Shown piece after piece: positions 1-7,118 of a stretch of DNA of 17,543 nucleotides. The notes below the pieces were generated by a model, which did not search any database, was not told the origin of the DNA, and was given only the letters and a program-made list of their open reading frames with translations. The stretch comes from Arenibacter sp965652575 (lineage in GTDB: Bacteria > Bacteroidota > Bacteroidia > Flavobacteriales > Flavobacteriaceae). The translations under genes were made by a program, and so were the position numbers. The stretch covers positions 1 through 17,543 of the forward strand of contig CBFGWQ010000066.1 in assembly GCA_965652575.1 (NCBI GenBank). Reading direction: 5' to 3'. The first letter of the stretch is position 1; each line of letters starts with the position of its first letter.

Positions 1-2391
1 TTAATTCCGCAACGGTTTCCCCGTCTTCAGCATATGCTGTATACGTTCCAAGGTTTTTCTTTCCGAACATAGGGACAGGAAGGCTTCCCTTTCCAGATCC
101 AGCAGATATTGCTCCGTTACCAAAGTTGGCTCCGACAAGTCGCCCCCGGCCATTACATAAGCCAATTTGTTGGCGATCTTATGATCGTGTTCGCTAATAT
201 AATTGCTGTCTTCCATGGCATCGGTCCCTACCAAGAACATTCCGAGGGCCTGTTTACCAAGAACCTTAACGTCTTTACGCTTGGGCGGTTGGGTGTAGCC
301 CTGTTCTGCCATAAGTTTGGCGTAGGCTTTTGCCGTAGCAATTTGGCGGTCCTTGTTTACGACCACTATATCCTTTCCTTTTTCAAGGATTCCCATATCA
401 TAGGCCTCGTAAGCGGATGTGGAGACTTTGGCCATTCCGATGGTGAGGAAATATTCCTGAAGTACGTTCAGCTCCACATCATTTTTCCTAAAGGTATCCG
501 ATGCCCTTAAGGCCATTTCTTTGGATCCACCACCTCCGGGTATCACACCGACCCCAAATTCTACCAGTCCTATATAGGTTTCAGCTGTAGCAACAACCTT
601 ATCGGCATGTAAGGATAACTCGCAACCCCCGCCCAAGGTCATCCCGTGAGGAGCGGAAACGGTTGGTATGGACGAGTAGCGCATGCGCATCATGGTATCC
701 TGAAACATCTTAATGGCCATATTAAGCTCCTCGTATTCTTGTTCTACGGCCATCATAAATATCATTCCGATATTGGCACCGACCGAAAAGTTGGGTGCCT
801 GGTTGCCTATGACCAGACCTTGAAAGTCTTTTTCGGCCAAATCAACGGCCTTGTTGAGACCGGCCAGAACATCCCCTCCAATGGTGTTCATTTTGGATTG
901 GAATTCCACATTCAGTATACCATCCCCCAAATCCTCTATAACGGCCCCGGAGTTTTTCCAGACCTCCTTGGACTTTCTAATATTGTCCAAAATGATAAAG
1001 GAATCCTGGCCCGGTATTTTCTCCATCGCCTTTTTGGGGATATCGTAATAATAGGTTGCCCCGTCTTTAATACTGTAGAACGATTTATTTCCTATGGATA
1101 CCATTTCGGTAACCCAGGCCGCCGGTTGAAAGCCTTCGGCCTTCATCATTTCAATACCCTTTTCAACACCTATGGCATCCCAAATTTGAAAGGGGCCATG
1201 TCCCCAGGCAAAACCTGCTTTCATGGCATCATCTATTTTATATAACTCATCCGTTATTTCCGGGATCCTATTGGAAGCATATTCGAACAATGAAGAAAAA
1301 GTTTTTCTATAGAAGGCTCCGGCCTTGTCCTTTCCGGCCACCAACACTTTAAATCTGTCAATGACATTCTCTATGGTTTTGGTGAGTTCAAGAGTAGAAA
1401 AACTAACCTTGTTACTGGGGCCATACTCCATGGTATTTAGGTTCAGGGCCAATATTTCCTTGCCTTCCTTCTTGTAGAAACCTTGGCCTGTTTTGCTTCC
1501 AAACCATTTATTTTCCATCATTTTTCCGATAAAATCGGGAAGTGTAAATTGCTCCCGTCTTTCATCATCCTTACAATTTTCCGCAATACCGTTGGCCACG
1601 TGTACCAAGGTGTCCAGGCCAACAACGTCTACCGTTCGGAAGGTGGCCGATTTTGGCCTGCCTATCACCGGTCCTGAAAGTTTATCTATTTCCTCAACGC
1701 TAAGGTCCATTTCCCTTACGGCATGGAACAGGCTCATAATACTAAAGGTTCCTATTCGGTTCCCTATAAATGCCGGAGTGTCCTTGGCTATCACCGAGGT
1801 CTTGCCCAAAAACTGTTCCCCATAGCCATTTAAGAAGTCCAGCACTTCGGGGGAAGTTTTGGGTCCGGGAATTATTTCAAAGAGTTTTAAGTAACGGGCA
1901 GGGTTAAAAAAATGGGTTCCGCAAAAATGTTTTTGGAAATCCTCACTTCTTCCCTCACTCATAAATTTTATTGGAATGCCAGAAGTGTTGGAGGTAATTA
2001 AGGTACCTGGATTTCTATGTTGGTCCAGTTTTTCAAAAACCATTTTTTTGATATCCAGACGTTCCACCACTACTTCAATGATCCAGTCTACCTGTCCAAC
2101 TTTGGAAATGTCGTCCTCAAGATTTCCGGTAATGATTCTCTGGGCAAAATTTTGATGATAAATAGGGGAGGGTTTGGATTTTAATGCCGCGGCCAAGGAA
2201 TCGTTTACCAATCTGTTTCTCACTACCCTGTCCTCCAGGGTAAGGCCATTGGCTTTTTCCTTATCATTAAGTTCCCTTGGTACAATATCCAAAAGCAATA
2301 CTTCCACTCCTATATTGGCAAAATGGCAGGCTATGCCACTTCCCATAATACCTGAACCAATAACTGCTACTTTTTTAATGTGTTTGTTCAT
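1..2391 (-). CDS. fadN: Bifunctional 3-hydroxyacyl-CoA dehydrogenase / enoyl-CoA hydratase (FadN-type)
   Basis: This enzyme would carry out the hydration and NAD-dependent second oxidation steps of fatty-acid beta-oxidation in the cytoplasm. The dehydrogenase half comes first: a Rossmann GSGIMGSG loop at about residues 12-19, TSNTSG near 134-139, the catalytic His in THFFNP and the Glu in LKLFE near 160-172, and DTPAFIGNR just after 200. A crotonase domain follows from about residue 490, with both catalytic glutamates present (GGGCE near 591 and VEFGVGVIPGGGG near 611). Dehydrogenase first, hydratase second, at about 796 residues, is the Bacillus FadN order rather than the E. coli FadB order. 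I chose the ATG at 2391; an in-frame TTG lies directly before it and is less likely. The stop codon occupies positions 1-3, so the gene is complete. It lies 152 bp downstream of the MarR gene on the same strand, probably co-transcribed. A thiolase gene is expected beyond the window edge. Confidence 0.95.
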   Translation of the reverse strand: MNKHIKKVAVIGSGIMGSGIACHFANIGVEVLLLDIVPRELNDKEKANGLTLEDRVVRNRLVNDSLAAALKSKPSPIYHQNFAQRIITGNLEDDISKVGQVDWIIEVVVERLDIKKMVFEKLDQHRNPGTLITSNTSGIPIKFMSEGRSEDFQKHFCGTHFFNPARYLKLFEIIPGPKTSPEVLDFLNGYGEQFLGKTSVIAKDTPAFIGNRIGTFSIMSLFHAVREMDLSVEEIDKLSGPVIGRPKSATFRTVDVVGLDTLVHVANGIAENCKDDERREQFTLPDFIGKMMENKWFGSKTGQGFYKKEGKEILALNLNTMEYGPSNKVSFSTLELTKTIENVIDRFKVLVAGKDKAGAFYRKTFSSLFEYASNRIPEITDELYKIDDAMKAGFAWGHGPFQIWDAIGVEKGIEMMKAEGFQPAAWVTEMVSIGNKSFYSIKDGATYYYDIPKKAMEKIPGQDSFIILDNIRKSKEVWKNSGAVIEDLGDGILNVEFQSKMNTIGGDVLAGLNKAVDLAEKDFQGLVIGNQAPNFSVGANIGMIFMMAVEQEYEELNMAIKMFQDTMMRMRYSSIPTVSAPHGMTLGGGCELSLHADKVVATAETYIGLVEFGVGVIPGGGGSKEMALRASDTFRKNDVELNVLQEYFLTIGMAKVSTSAYEAYDMGILEKGKDIVVVNKDRQIATAKAYAKLMAEQGYTQPPKRKDVKVLGKQALGMFLVGTDAMEDSNYISEHDHKIANKLAYVMAGGDLSEPTLVTEQYLLDLEREAFLSLCSERKTLERIQHMLKTGKPLRN

Positions 2392-2421
2392 CAATAAAAA
2401 GGTGTTAACTATTTTTTTTTA

Positions 2422-2540
2422 ACTCGATAATCGAGATTTAAATGCTCCGACGCTTGCGTCGAAATCAAACTTGAATCTCCTTTCAATGCCTCGTGGGCCT
2501 GCCTTTGTCGGCAGACAGGCTTGCCCTGAGGTAGTTTACT
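2422..2540. repeat. Modular intergenic repeat, copy R1, with 22-bp hairpin insertion
   Basis: This stretch fills most of the gap between the MarR gene and fadN. It starts with CTCGATAATCGAGATTTAAA (2423-2442). A hairpin CGACGC-TT-GCGTCG follows (2448-2461), then CAATGCCT (2484-2491), a 22-bp insert forming a CTGCC/GGCAG hairpin (2498-2519), and GAGGTAGTTTACT (2528-2540). Segments 2447-2497 plus 2520-2540 align without gaps to 11432-11503, with 56 of 72 positions identical by hand count. The repeat ends 3 bp before the MarR stop codon. Confidence 0.8.
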
Positions 2541-2543
2541 TTC

Positions 2544-2975
2544 TTAATAAATTTTCTTTTCCAGGATCAATTTGTTTATGACCTCGGTTACCTCAAAAAA
2601 GGTGTCCAATTTTTCTACGGATACATGCGCCTTCACCACATCGTTAAACCGAAGTACGGCATCTTTTGAATCGTTTCTTTTTTCCAGGCCAAAAGCGGTG
2701 AGGTGTATTAGCACGCCCCTACCATCATTGGGGTTGGGCCTACGTTCAATAAGTCCCTTTTCCTCCATACTTTTTAATATTCGGGAGAGACTTGTGGCCT
2801 CCATTCCCATTTTTGGACCAAGGGCGGTAGAGGGCGTACCGGTTTTGGGGTCAATGCTCAATAGTGTGAAACCAACGGCCATAGTACTATTGAATTTTTT
2901 GGCCTCCTCGTTATACATCTTGGTTACCGCTTGCCAAGTTGCCCGTAGCGCGTAATCTATTGTTATGTCCTGCAT
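2544..2975 (-). CDS. MarR-family winged-helix transcriptional regulator
   Basis: A 143-residue protein with the usual MarR layout: N-terminal dimerisation helices (about 5-40), a winged helix-turn-helix with recognition helix near 59-73, a basic wing with NPNDGRG near 81-87, and C-terminal helices. MarR proteins bind inverted repeats as dimers and are released by small ligands. Its place immediately upstream of fadN suggests that it controls beta-oxidation and that acyl-CoA or fatty acid is the ligand; this is inferred from context. A perfect 24-bp palindrome lies 32 bp before its start codon, directly behind the promoter box, which points to autoregulation and control of fadN from the same transcript. 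A terminator separates it from the acyl-CoA synthetase upstream. Confidence 0.9.
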   Translation of the reverse strand: MQDITIDYALRATWQAVTKMYNEEAKKFNSTMAVGFTLLSIDPKTGTPSTALGPKMGMEATSLSRILKSMEEKGLIERRPNPNDGRGVLIHLTAFGLEKRNDSKDAVLRFNDVVKAHVSVEKLDTFFEVTEVINKLILEKKIY

Positions 2976-2994
2976 GCTGTTACGTTGGTTCTTT

Positions 2995-3002
2995 CAAAGA
3001 TA
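2995..3002 (-). promoter_or_regulatory. Bacteroidetes -7 promoter box for the MarR-fadN transcript
   Basis: On the minus strand this reads TATCTTTG, an exact match to the Bacteroidetes TAnnTTTG element, with 19 nt to the MarR start codon. No TTG box is seen at the usual distance upstream; that position is taken by the palindrome at 3008-3031. Confidence 0.65.
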
Positions 3003-3007
3003 TAAAA

Positions 3008-3031
3008 ATATATTATGCATGCATAATATAT
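3008..3031. promoter_or_regulatory. 24-bp perfect palindrome, candidate MarR operator
   Basis: ATATATTATGCA is followed directly by its exact reverse complement, with no mismatch and no spacer. It starts 5 bp upstream of the TATCTTTG box, covering the region where the sigma factor would contact the -33 element. A bound dimer would therefore be expected to block RNA polymerase. The length and two-fold symmetry are normal for MarR sites. The link to this particular regulator is inferred from position. Confidence 0.7.
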
Positions 3032-3052
3032 GTTGAAAAATTATGGCCATAT

Positions 3053-3081
3053 AAAAAAAACAGCCTCTTTACGGGAAGCTG
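3053..3081 (-). terminator. Intrinsic terminator of the acyl-CoA synthetase gene
   Basis: On the minus strand, CAGCTTC pairs with GAGGCTG (one G-T pair) around a 7-nt loop, followed by eight T residues. It begins 26 bp after the synthetase stop codon and just before the MarR control region, so the two genes should be separate transcripts. Confidence 0.8.
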
Positions 3082-3107
3082 TATTTAATATAGTGTAGTA
3101 TACGCTA

Positions 3108-4880
3108 CTAATGTTCGTAAATATCGTTATATAGATCTATATATTTTTCCTTGACGATTTTCCGTTTCAGCTTCATGGTAGGGGTAAGGTGTCCTTGTTC
3201 TATACTCCATATATCTGGCGTAAGCCTAAACTGCTTTACTTTTTCCCATTTGGCAAAGCTTTCGTTTGCAGCATCCACCTCTTCCTGGAACCTGGCGATT
3301 ACATTTTTATTTTGGACCATTTTTACGTTATCTCCAATCTCTATATGGTGCAATTTGGCCCAATTGCGTAAAAATTCAAAATCGGGTTGGATCAGGGCTG
3401 CCGGCATTTTTTCACCTTCCCCTATGACCATAATTTGTTCTATAAACCTGGATTGTTTAAACCGGTTCTCCAATAGTTGGGGCGCAACATATTTACCTCC
3501 CGATGTTTTGAACATCTCTTTTTTCCTATCCGTGATCTTTAGAAATCCATCGGAATCTATTTCACCTATATCCCCGGTATGAAAATAGCCATCCTTTATA
3601 ACCTCGGCCGTTTTCTCGGCATCTTTGTAATAGCCTAGCATTATCTGTGGCCCTTTTACACATATTTCTCCGTCCTCTGCAATTTTCACCTCCGTATGGT
3701 CCAATAATTTTCCTACCGTCCCTATTTTAAATCCCCCATCCCTCATATCGTTCACTGAAACAACAGGTGAAGTTTCGGTAAGTCCATATCCTTCCATGAC
3801 CCCAAATTCGGCGGCATTGAAAATACGGGCCAACCTCGGTTGTAGGGCCGCACTGCCTGATGCTATCAATGAAAGATTTCCTCCCAGACCTTCCTTCCAC
3901 TTGCTGAAAATCAATTTTCTGGCAAGGGCCAATTTTTGCTCGTACCACCAACCGTTTTGACCATACGGTTCATATTTCAATCCGACTTCAACGGCCCAAA
4001 AGAATAATTTTCTTTTAATACCGCCAAGTGCCGTTCCCTTGGCAATGATTTTATCGTATACCTTTTCCAATAATCTTGGAACGGCGGTCATTACATGGGG
4101 AGCGCACTCTTTTAGATTTTCACTTATTTTGTCCATGGATTCGGCAAAATAAATGGTAACCCCTGCGTATTGATAGAGATAGACCATCATTCTCTCGTAG
4201 ATATGGCAGACGGGCAAAAAGCTTAAACATTTGGTGTTGCCGTAATCTATGGGCAGCCGTTTGGAACTTTCCAGGGCATTGCTCACCACATTTTTGTGGG
4301 TCAGCATCACCCCTTTTGGTCGGCCAGTGGTCCCGGAAGTATAGATTAAAGTGGCCAGATCATCCGGCTTCACCTTATCTTTGAGTTTTTCAACCTCGTT
4401 TTGGTTTGAGGTATCCGAACCCAATTCCAAAATTTCGCTCCAATTTTTGCAGTTTTCCAGTACGTCAAAGGAATATATTTCTTTTAAATTTGGCGTATTT
4501 CCTTTTACCGCATCTACCTTCTCAAAAACTTCCGAACAGGATACAAACACATATTTGGCCTCGGAATGGTTTAGGACATATTCATAGTCTTCCTTGGATA
4601 TTGTAGGGTAAATAGGTACATTTTGCGCACCTAATTGGAGTATTCCAATGTCCATTATATTCCATTCCGTTCGGTTGGCCATGGAAATGAGGGCAATTTT
4701 ATCATTGGGCTTTATACCTAGTCGCAACAAGGCCCTGCTTATGGTATTTGCCTTGTCTATATATTCTTGGGTAGATGTGGCAACCCATTCTCCATTGTAC
4801 TTGGTTACCAGGGATTTTTTTAAATTGAATTTCTCTAATTGATAATAAGGAAAATCAAAAAGGCGGGTGATTTCTTGCAT
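3108..4880 (-). CDS. fadD: Long-chain fatty-acid--CoA ligase (AMP-forming)
   Basis: Activates fatty acids to acyl-CoA with ATP, by way of an acyl-adenylate, and so feeds beta-oxidation and lipid synthesis. The 590-residue protein shows the full set of adenylate-forming motifs: the phosphate loop YTSGTTGRPKG at 180-190, GYGLTET at 364-370, YFHTGD near 432-437, the hinge region DRKKEMFKTSGGK at 451-463, and a C-terminal LTPTMKLKRK at 565-574 whose lysine should be the adenylation lysine. Length and hinge sequence fit the long-chain class rather than acetyl-CoA synthetase. The start is the ATG at 4880. No exact TAnnTTTG box was found upstream; TTAATTTG (4904-4911, minus) is one base off. The chain length used cannot be read from the sequence. 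Position beside MarR and fadN supports a role in fatty-acid degradation. Confidence 0.93.
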   Translation of the reverse strand: MQEITRLFDFPYYQLEKFNLKKSLVTKYNGEWVATSTQEYIDKANTISRALLRLGIKPNDKIALISMANRTEWNIMDIGILQLGAQNVPIYPTISKEDYEYVLNHSEAKYVFVSCSEVFEKVDAVKGNTPNLKEIYSFDVLENCKNWSEILELGSDTSNQNEVEKLKDKVKPDDLATLIYTSGTTGRPKGVMLTHKNVVSNALESSKRLPIDYGNTKCLSFLPVCHIYERMMVYLYQYAGVTIYFAESMDKISENLKECAPHVMTAVPRLLEKVYDKIIAKGTALGGIKRKLFFWAVEVGLKYEPYGQNGWWYEQKLALARKLIFSKWKEGLGGNLSLIASGSAALQPRLARIFNAAEFGVMEGYGLTETSPVVSVNDMRDGGFKIGTVGKLLDHTEVKIAEDGEICVKGPQIMLGYYKDAEKTAEVIKDGYFHTGDIGEIDSDGFLKITDRKKEMFKTSGGKYVAPQLLENRFKQSRFIEQIMVIGEGEKMPAALIQPDFEFLRNWAKLHHIEIGDNVKMVQNKNVIARFQEEVDAANESFAKWEKVKQFRLTPDIWSIEQGHLTPTMKLKRKIVKEKYIDLYNDIYEH

Positions 4881-5121
4881 ATTTAATTTACTGTTCGTAT
4901 TCGCAAATTAAGAAAAGGGAACGGTATTATAAAATCACATTCGTATAAAAAATGTAAAATTTTTATGGAGTCTTCATTCTATTTTCTAAAATGTGTTTCA
5001 CATTGGCTATGTTTAAATGGGTTTGGGAGTTGTTTTTGGGATGATTTATTATCCGAATTAAGGGTTAATACCCTGTCTTAGCCGGCCTGCAATCTCACCG
5101 CAATCATTTTAGTTCCTATAA

Positions 5122-5304
5122 ATTATGGCAGTCCACAGTTGGAACAAGGCAGTGGGCGGATAAATTCGTTTTTTGCCAATTGCATACTGCTTATTGCCAA
5201 CATATCGTCCAATTCTTGACATGGAGTTCCAATCCGTTCCAAAACGTATGTAATATAGTTTAAAGCTTCCAATGGTCTTCGGGATTAGTTGTTATAAATA
5301 TTTG
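5122..5304. repeat. Degenerate intergenic repeat, copy R3
   Basis: Shares scattered modules with 11531-11687: GTTCCAATCCGTTCCAA (5226-5242) against ATTCCATTCCGTTCCAA, 15 of 17 identical; a GGGATTAGTT...TATAA..TTTG block (5281-5304) against 11541-11562; and several GGCAGT / TGCCAA motifs. The modules occur in a different order in the two places, so this is a worn or rearranged relative. Confidence 0.45.
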
Positions 5305-5426
5305 ACGCCCACTACATAAATCTATACAGCTTAAAGCATTTAGCATACAGCTTAGTAGGGTGAAACATTGATTTATCCATGAATTTTACCGATTTTTGAA
5401 TTGGATATGATGAATCCGGGCAAACT

Positions 5427-5458
5427 GGGCAAAGATGTGCCCTCATTAATTTTTTTTC
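5427..5458 (+). terminator. Terminator-like hairpin without an assigned gene
   Basis: GGGCA pairs with TGCCC around a 6-nt loop (5427-5442), followed 8 bp later by a run of eight T residues (5450-5457). On the plus strand no coding gene lies upstream within the window, so it may end a small RNA or be a remnant. The stem is short. Confidence 0.35.
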
Positions 5459-5665
5459 AGTAAAGCCGATTCCGGATATAATAATGTTGTTTGTACTAAT
5501 TCCATGGTTACTTAGCTAAGATTTATGGCATGGAAACTACAAAATGATTAAGTTCAATGTTTAAACACCGTATTCAAAATAAACGTTTTAACCTTTATTT
5601 TATGATATCGGAAGCGTTTATGCGTGTCTTGAGATGTAATATTTATTAACAATTAAACTAAACCA

Positions 5666-6775
5666 ATGAAGAAACTTTTTGTAACGGCAGCAGTTATTTT
5701 TACCATGATTTCCTGTGCCGAAAAATCCAAAATTCCTGTGTACGCATGGACCGGCGGTCCTGGGAAGGCTACGGACCAGGAACTAATGGCAACTTTTAAG
5801 AAGTATAAGGAGAAAGGGATAGATGGACTAATGTACAACGGCGGACATGATCCGGAAACCTATAAGCGGGTAGGAAAATTGGTAAAGGAGTCCGGTATGG
5901 AATTCCATACTTGGATCCCTACAATGGTCCAGGGTGAAAACCCTAAATTACCAAAGGATCTTTATGCGGTAAACCGAAATGGGGAATCGGCCTTTGATAA
6001 ACCGGCTTACGTTCCATATTACAAATTTCTTTGCCCCAATAAGGAAGGTTCCTTTACTTTTTTGTCCGAGCTGTACGGGAATGTTGCAGCTGTTGAAGAG
6101 GTGGACGGGATACATTTGGATTATATCCGTTTCCCGGATGTAATATTGGCCGAAGGCCTTTGGGACAAGTATGGGCTGGTAATGAACGAGGAATACCCCG
6201 TAGCCGATTATTGCTATTGTGATAAATGTGTAGCGGATTTTAAGGAGAAATCGGGAATTGATATAAAAGAGGTAGAAGATCCATCCAAAGTTCAGGAATG
6301 GAAGCAGTTTAGATATGATCTGATCACCAACATTGTAAATCGTTTGGCAAAGGTGGTCCATGAAAAGGGCAAAAAGATCAATGCAGCAGTTTTTCCAGGT
6401 CCCAGCAATGCCATGAAGATGGTGAGACAGGAATGGAACAAATGGGATCTGGATGCCTTTTACCCTATGAACTATAACGACTTCTATTTAAAAGGCCCTG
6501 AATGGGTAGGGGAAATAACCAAGGAGGAAGTGGCATCGGTTAAGGGGGAAAAGCCTATTTACAGCGGACTTTTCATATGTCCAAACCCGGAGAATAAAAC
6601 CAATGAAAACGACCCTGAAAATCATGGCTTACTGCCTTCGGAAATAGAAACGGCCATCAGGACTTCTATGGAGAATGGAGCTACAGGAATATGCCTTTTT
6701 ACTCCCGAAAGAATGAAGCCAGAGCATTGGGAGGCCTTTGACAAGGCCATCCATGCCGATTACTCCAAGAAATAA
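5666..6775 (+). CDS. Putative glycoside-hydrolase-like (GHL10/TIM-barrel) lipoprotein
   Basis: A 369-residue exported protein. The N-terminus (KK, hydrophobic stretch, lipobox MISC with Cys17) predicts a lipoprotein signal. No acidic export signal follows the Cys, so the final membrane leaflet is uncertain. The body resembles TIM-barrel glycosidase-like families (GHL10 and relatives). Features include PVYAWTGGP near 24-32; WIPTM near 83-87; the signature VDGIHLDYIRFPD at 146-158, whose Asp/Arg residues are the best candidates for the active site; a CYCDKC cluster at 183-188; FYPMNYND near 265-272; and a final GATGICLFTP near 338-347. The substrate is unknown and catalysis has not been shown for much of this superfamily. 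It stands alone: no SusC/SusD pair, sugar kinase or other carbohydrate gene is adjacent. The start is preceded by an A-rich leader, normal for this phylum. Confidence 0.7.
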   Translation: MKKLFVTAAVIFTMISCAEKSKIPVYAWTGGPGKATDQELMATFKKYKEKGIDGLMYNGGHDPETYKRVGKLVKESGMEFHTWIPTMVQGENPKLPKDLYAVNRNGESAFDKPAYVPYYKFLCPNKEGSFTFLSELYGNVAAVEEVDGIHLDYIRFPDVILAEGLWDKYGLVMNEEYPVADYCYCDKCVADFKEKSGIDIKEVEDPSKVQEWKQFRYDLITNIVNRLAKVVHEKGKKINAAVFPGPSNAMKMVRQEWNKWDLDAFYPMNYNDFYLKGPEWVGEITKEEVASVKGEKPIYSGLFICPNPENKTNENDPENHGLLPSEIETAIRTSMENGATGICLFTPERMKPEHWEAFDKAIHADYSKK

Positions 6776-6781
6776 ACGGAA

Positions 6782-6807
6782 TCCTTTCCCTTTTTAAGGG
6801 GACAGGA
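6782..6807 (+). terminator. Probable terminator of the lipoprotein gene
   Basis: TCCT..CCCTT and AAGGG..AGGA form an imperfect stem 6 bp after the stop codon, followed by the T-rich stretch CTATTATTTTT. The spacing to the T-tract is looser than usual. Confidence 0.45.
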
Positions 6808-6818
6808 CTATTATTTTT

Positions 6819-6896
6819 AAAAAATAATCCCTTGAATACCGGTTTAGGGCTTTTAGCTATGCAAACGTTAAAGCCTTAAACTATTTTTCAAGGGAT
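6819..6896 (-). terminator. Long imperfect hairpin, probable terminator of the purL-GNAT transcript
   Basis: Arms 6827-6853 and 6870-6896 pair as 10 bp (ATCCCTTGAA / TTCAAGGGAT), a 5-bp internal loop, 5 bp (GTTTA / TAAAC), one G-T wobble and 6 bp (GGCTTT / AAAGCC), around a 16-nt loop. On the minus strand the hairpin is followed by TTATTTTTT, which fits an intrinsic terminator about 220 nt past the GNAT stop codon. It is much longer than normal terminator stems. Confidence 0.6.
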
Positions 6897-7118
6897 TTTA
6901 ATTTGGATCTATAAAGGGAATTTCAAGAGTAAGGAAATATCCCTCTGATATTTTGATGTTTGGAAATTACGCCCTGATATAAGAGTATGTTCTATGTTCT
7001 TTAAAATTTCGGCGCGCCAATTATTCCGTATACAGATCAAAACCCATAAAAAGGGCATTTTCAGAAGAAAGGGCTTATTTCATTGCCTATATTGACCCGG
7101 CTCTTTTCCTGAATATCC

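Larger units (their letters stand above)
4881..5665. other. 785-bp intergenic region with degenerate repeats and small hairpins
   Basis: I see no convincing gene here. The region holds several small symmetric elements: AATGTG-TTT-CACATT (4990-5004), AGGGT-TAAT-ACCCT (5061-5074), a degenerate copy of an intergenic repeat (5122-5304), a directly repeated ATACAGCTTA (5324-5333 and 5345-5354), and a terminator-like hairpin facing right (5427-5458). No exact TAnnTTTG promoter box was found for the gene at 5666. Confidence 0.6.
6776..7118. other. 343-bp convergent intergenic region
   Basis: This lies between the 3' ends of the lipoprotein gene and the GNAT gene. It holds a short plus-strand hairpin and a long inverted repeat, listed separately. 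The remaining part, 6900-7118, shows no recognisable gene or RNA. Confidence 0.6.

Noticed and set aside
646..1245. Plus-strand reading frame of 199 codons opposite fadN
   Set aside because: It lies fully antisense to a gene with intact catalytic motifs, and its translation has no recognisable domain; it is a codon-bias shadow.
5324..5354. Two direct ATACAGCTTA repeats 21 bp apart as an operator pair or attachment site
   Set aside because: They sit over 300 bp from the nearest start codon with no integrase or promoter box; more likely part of the local degenerate repeat.
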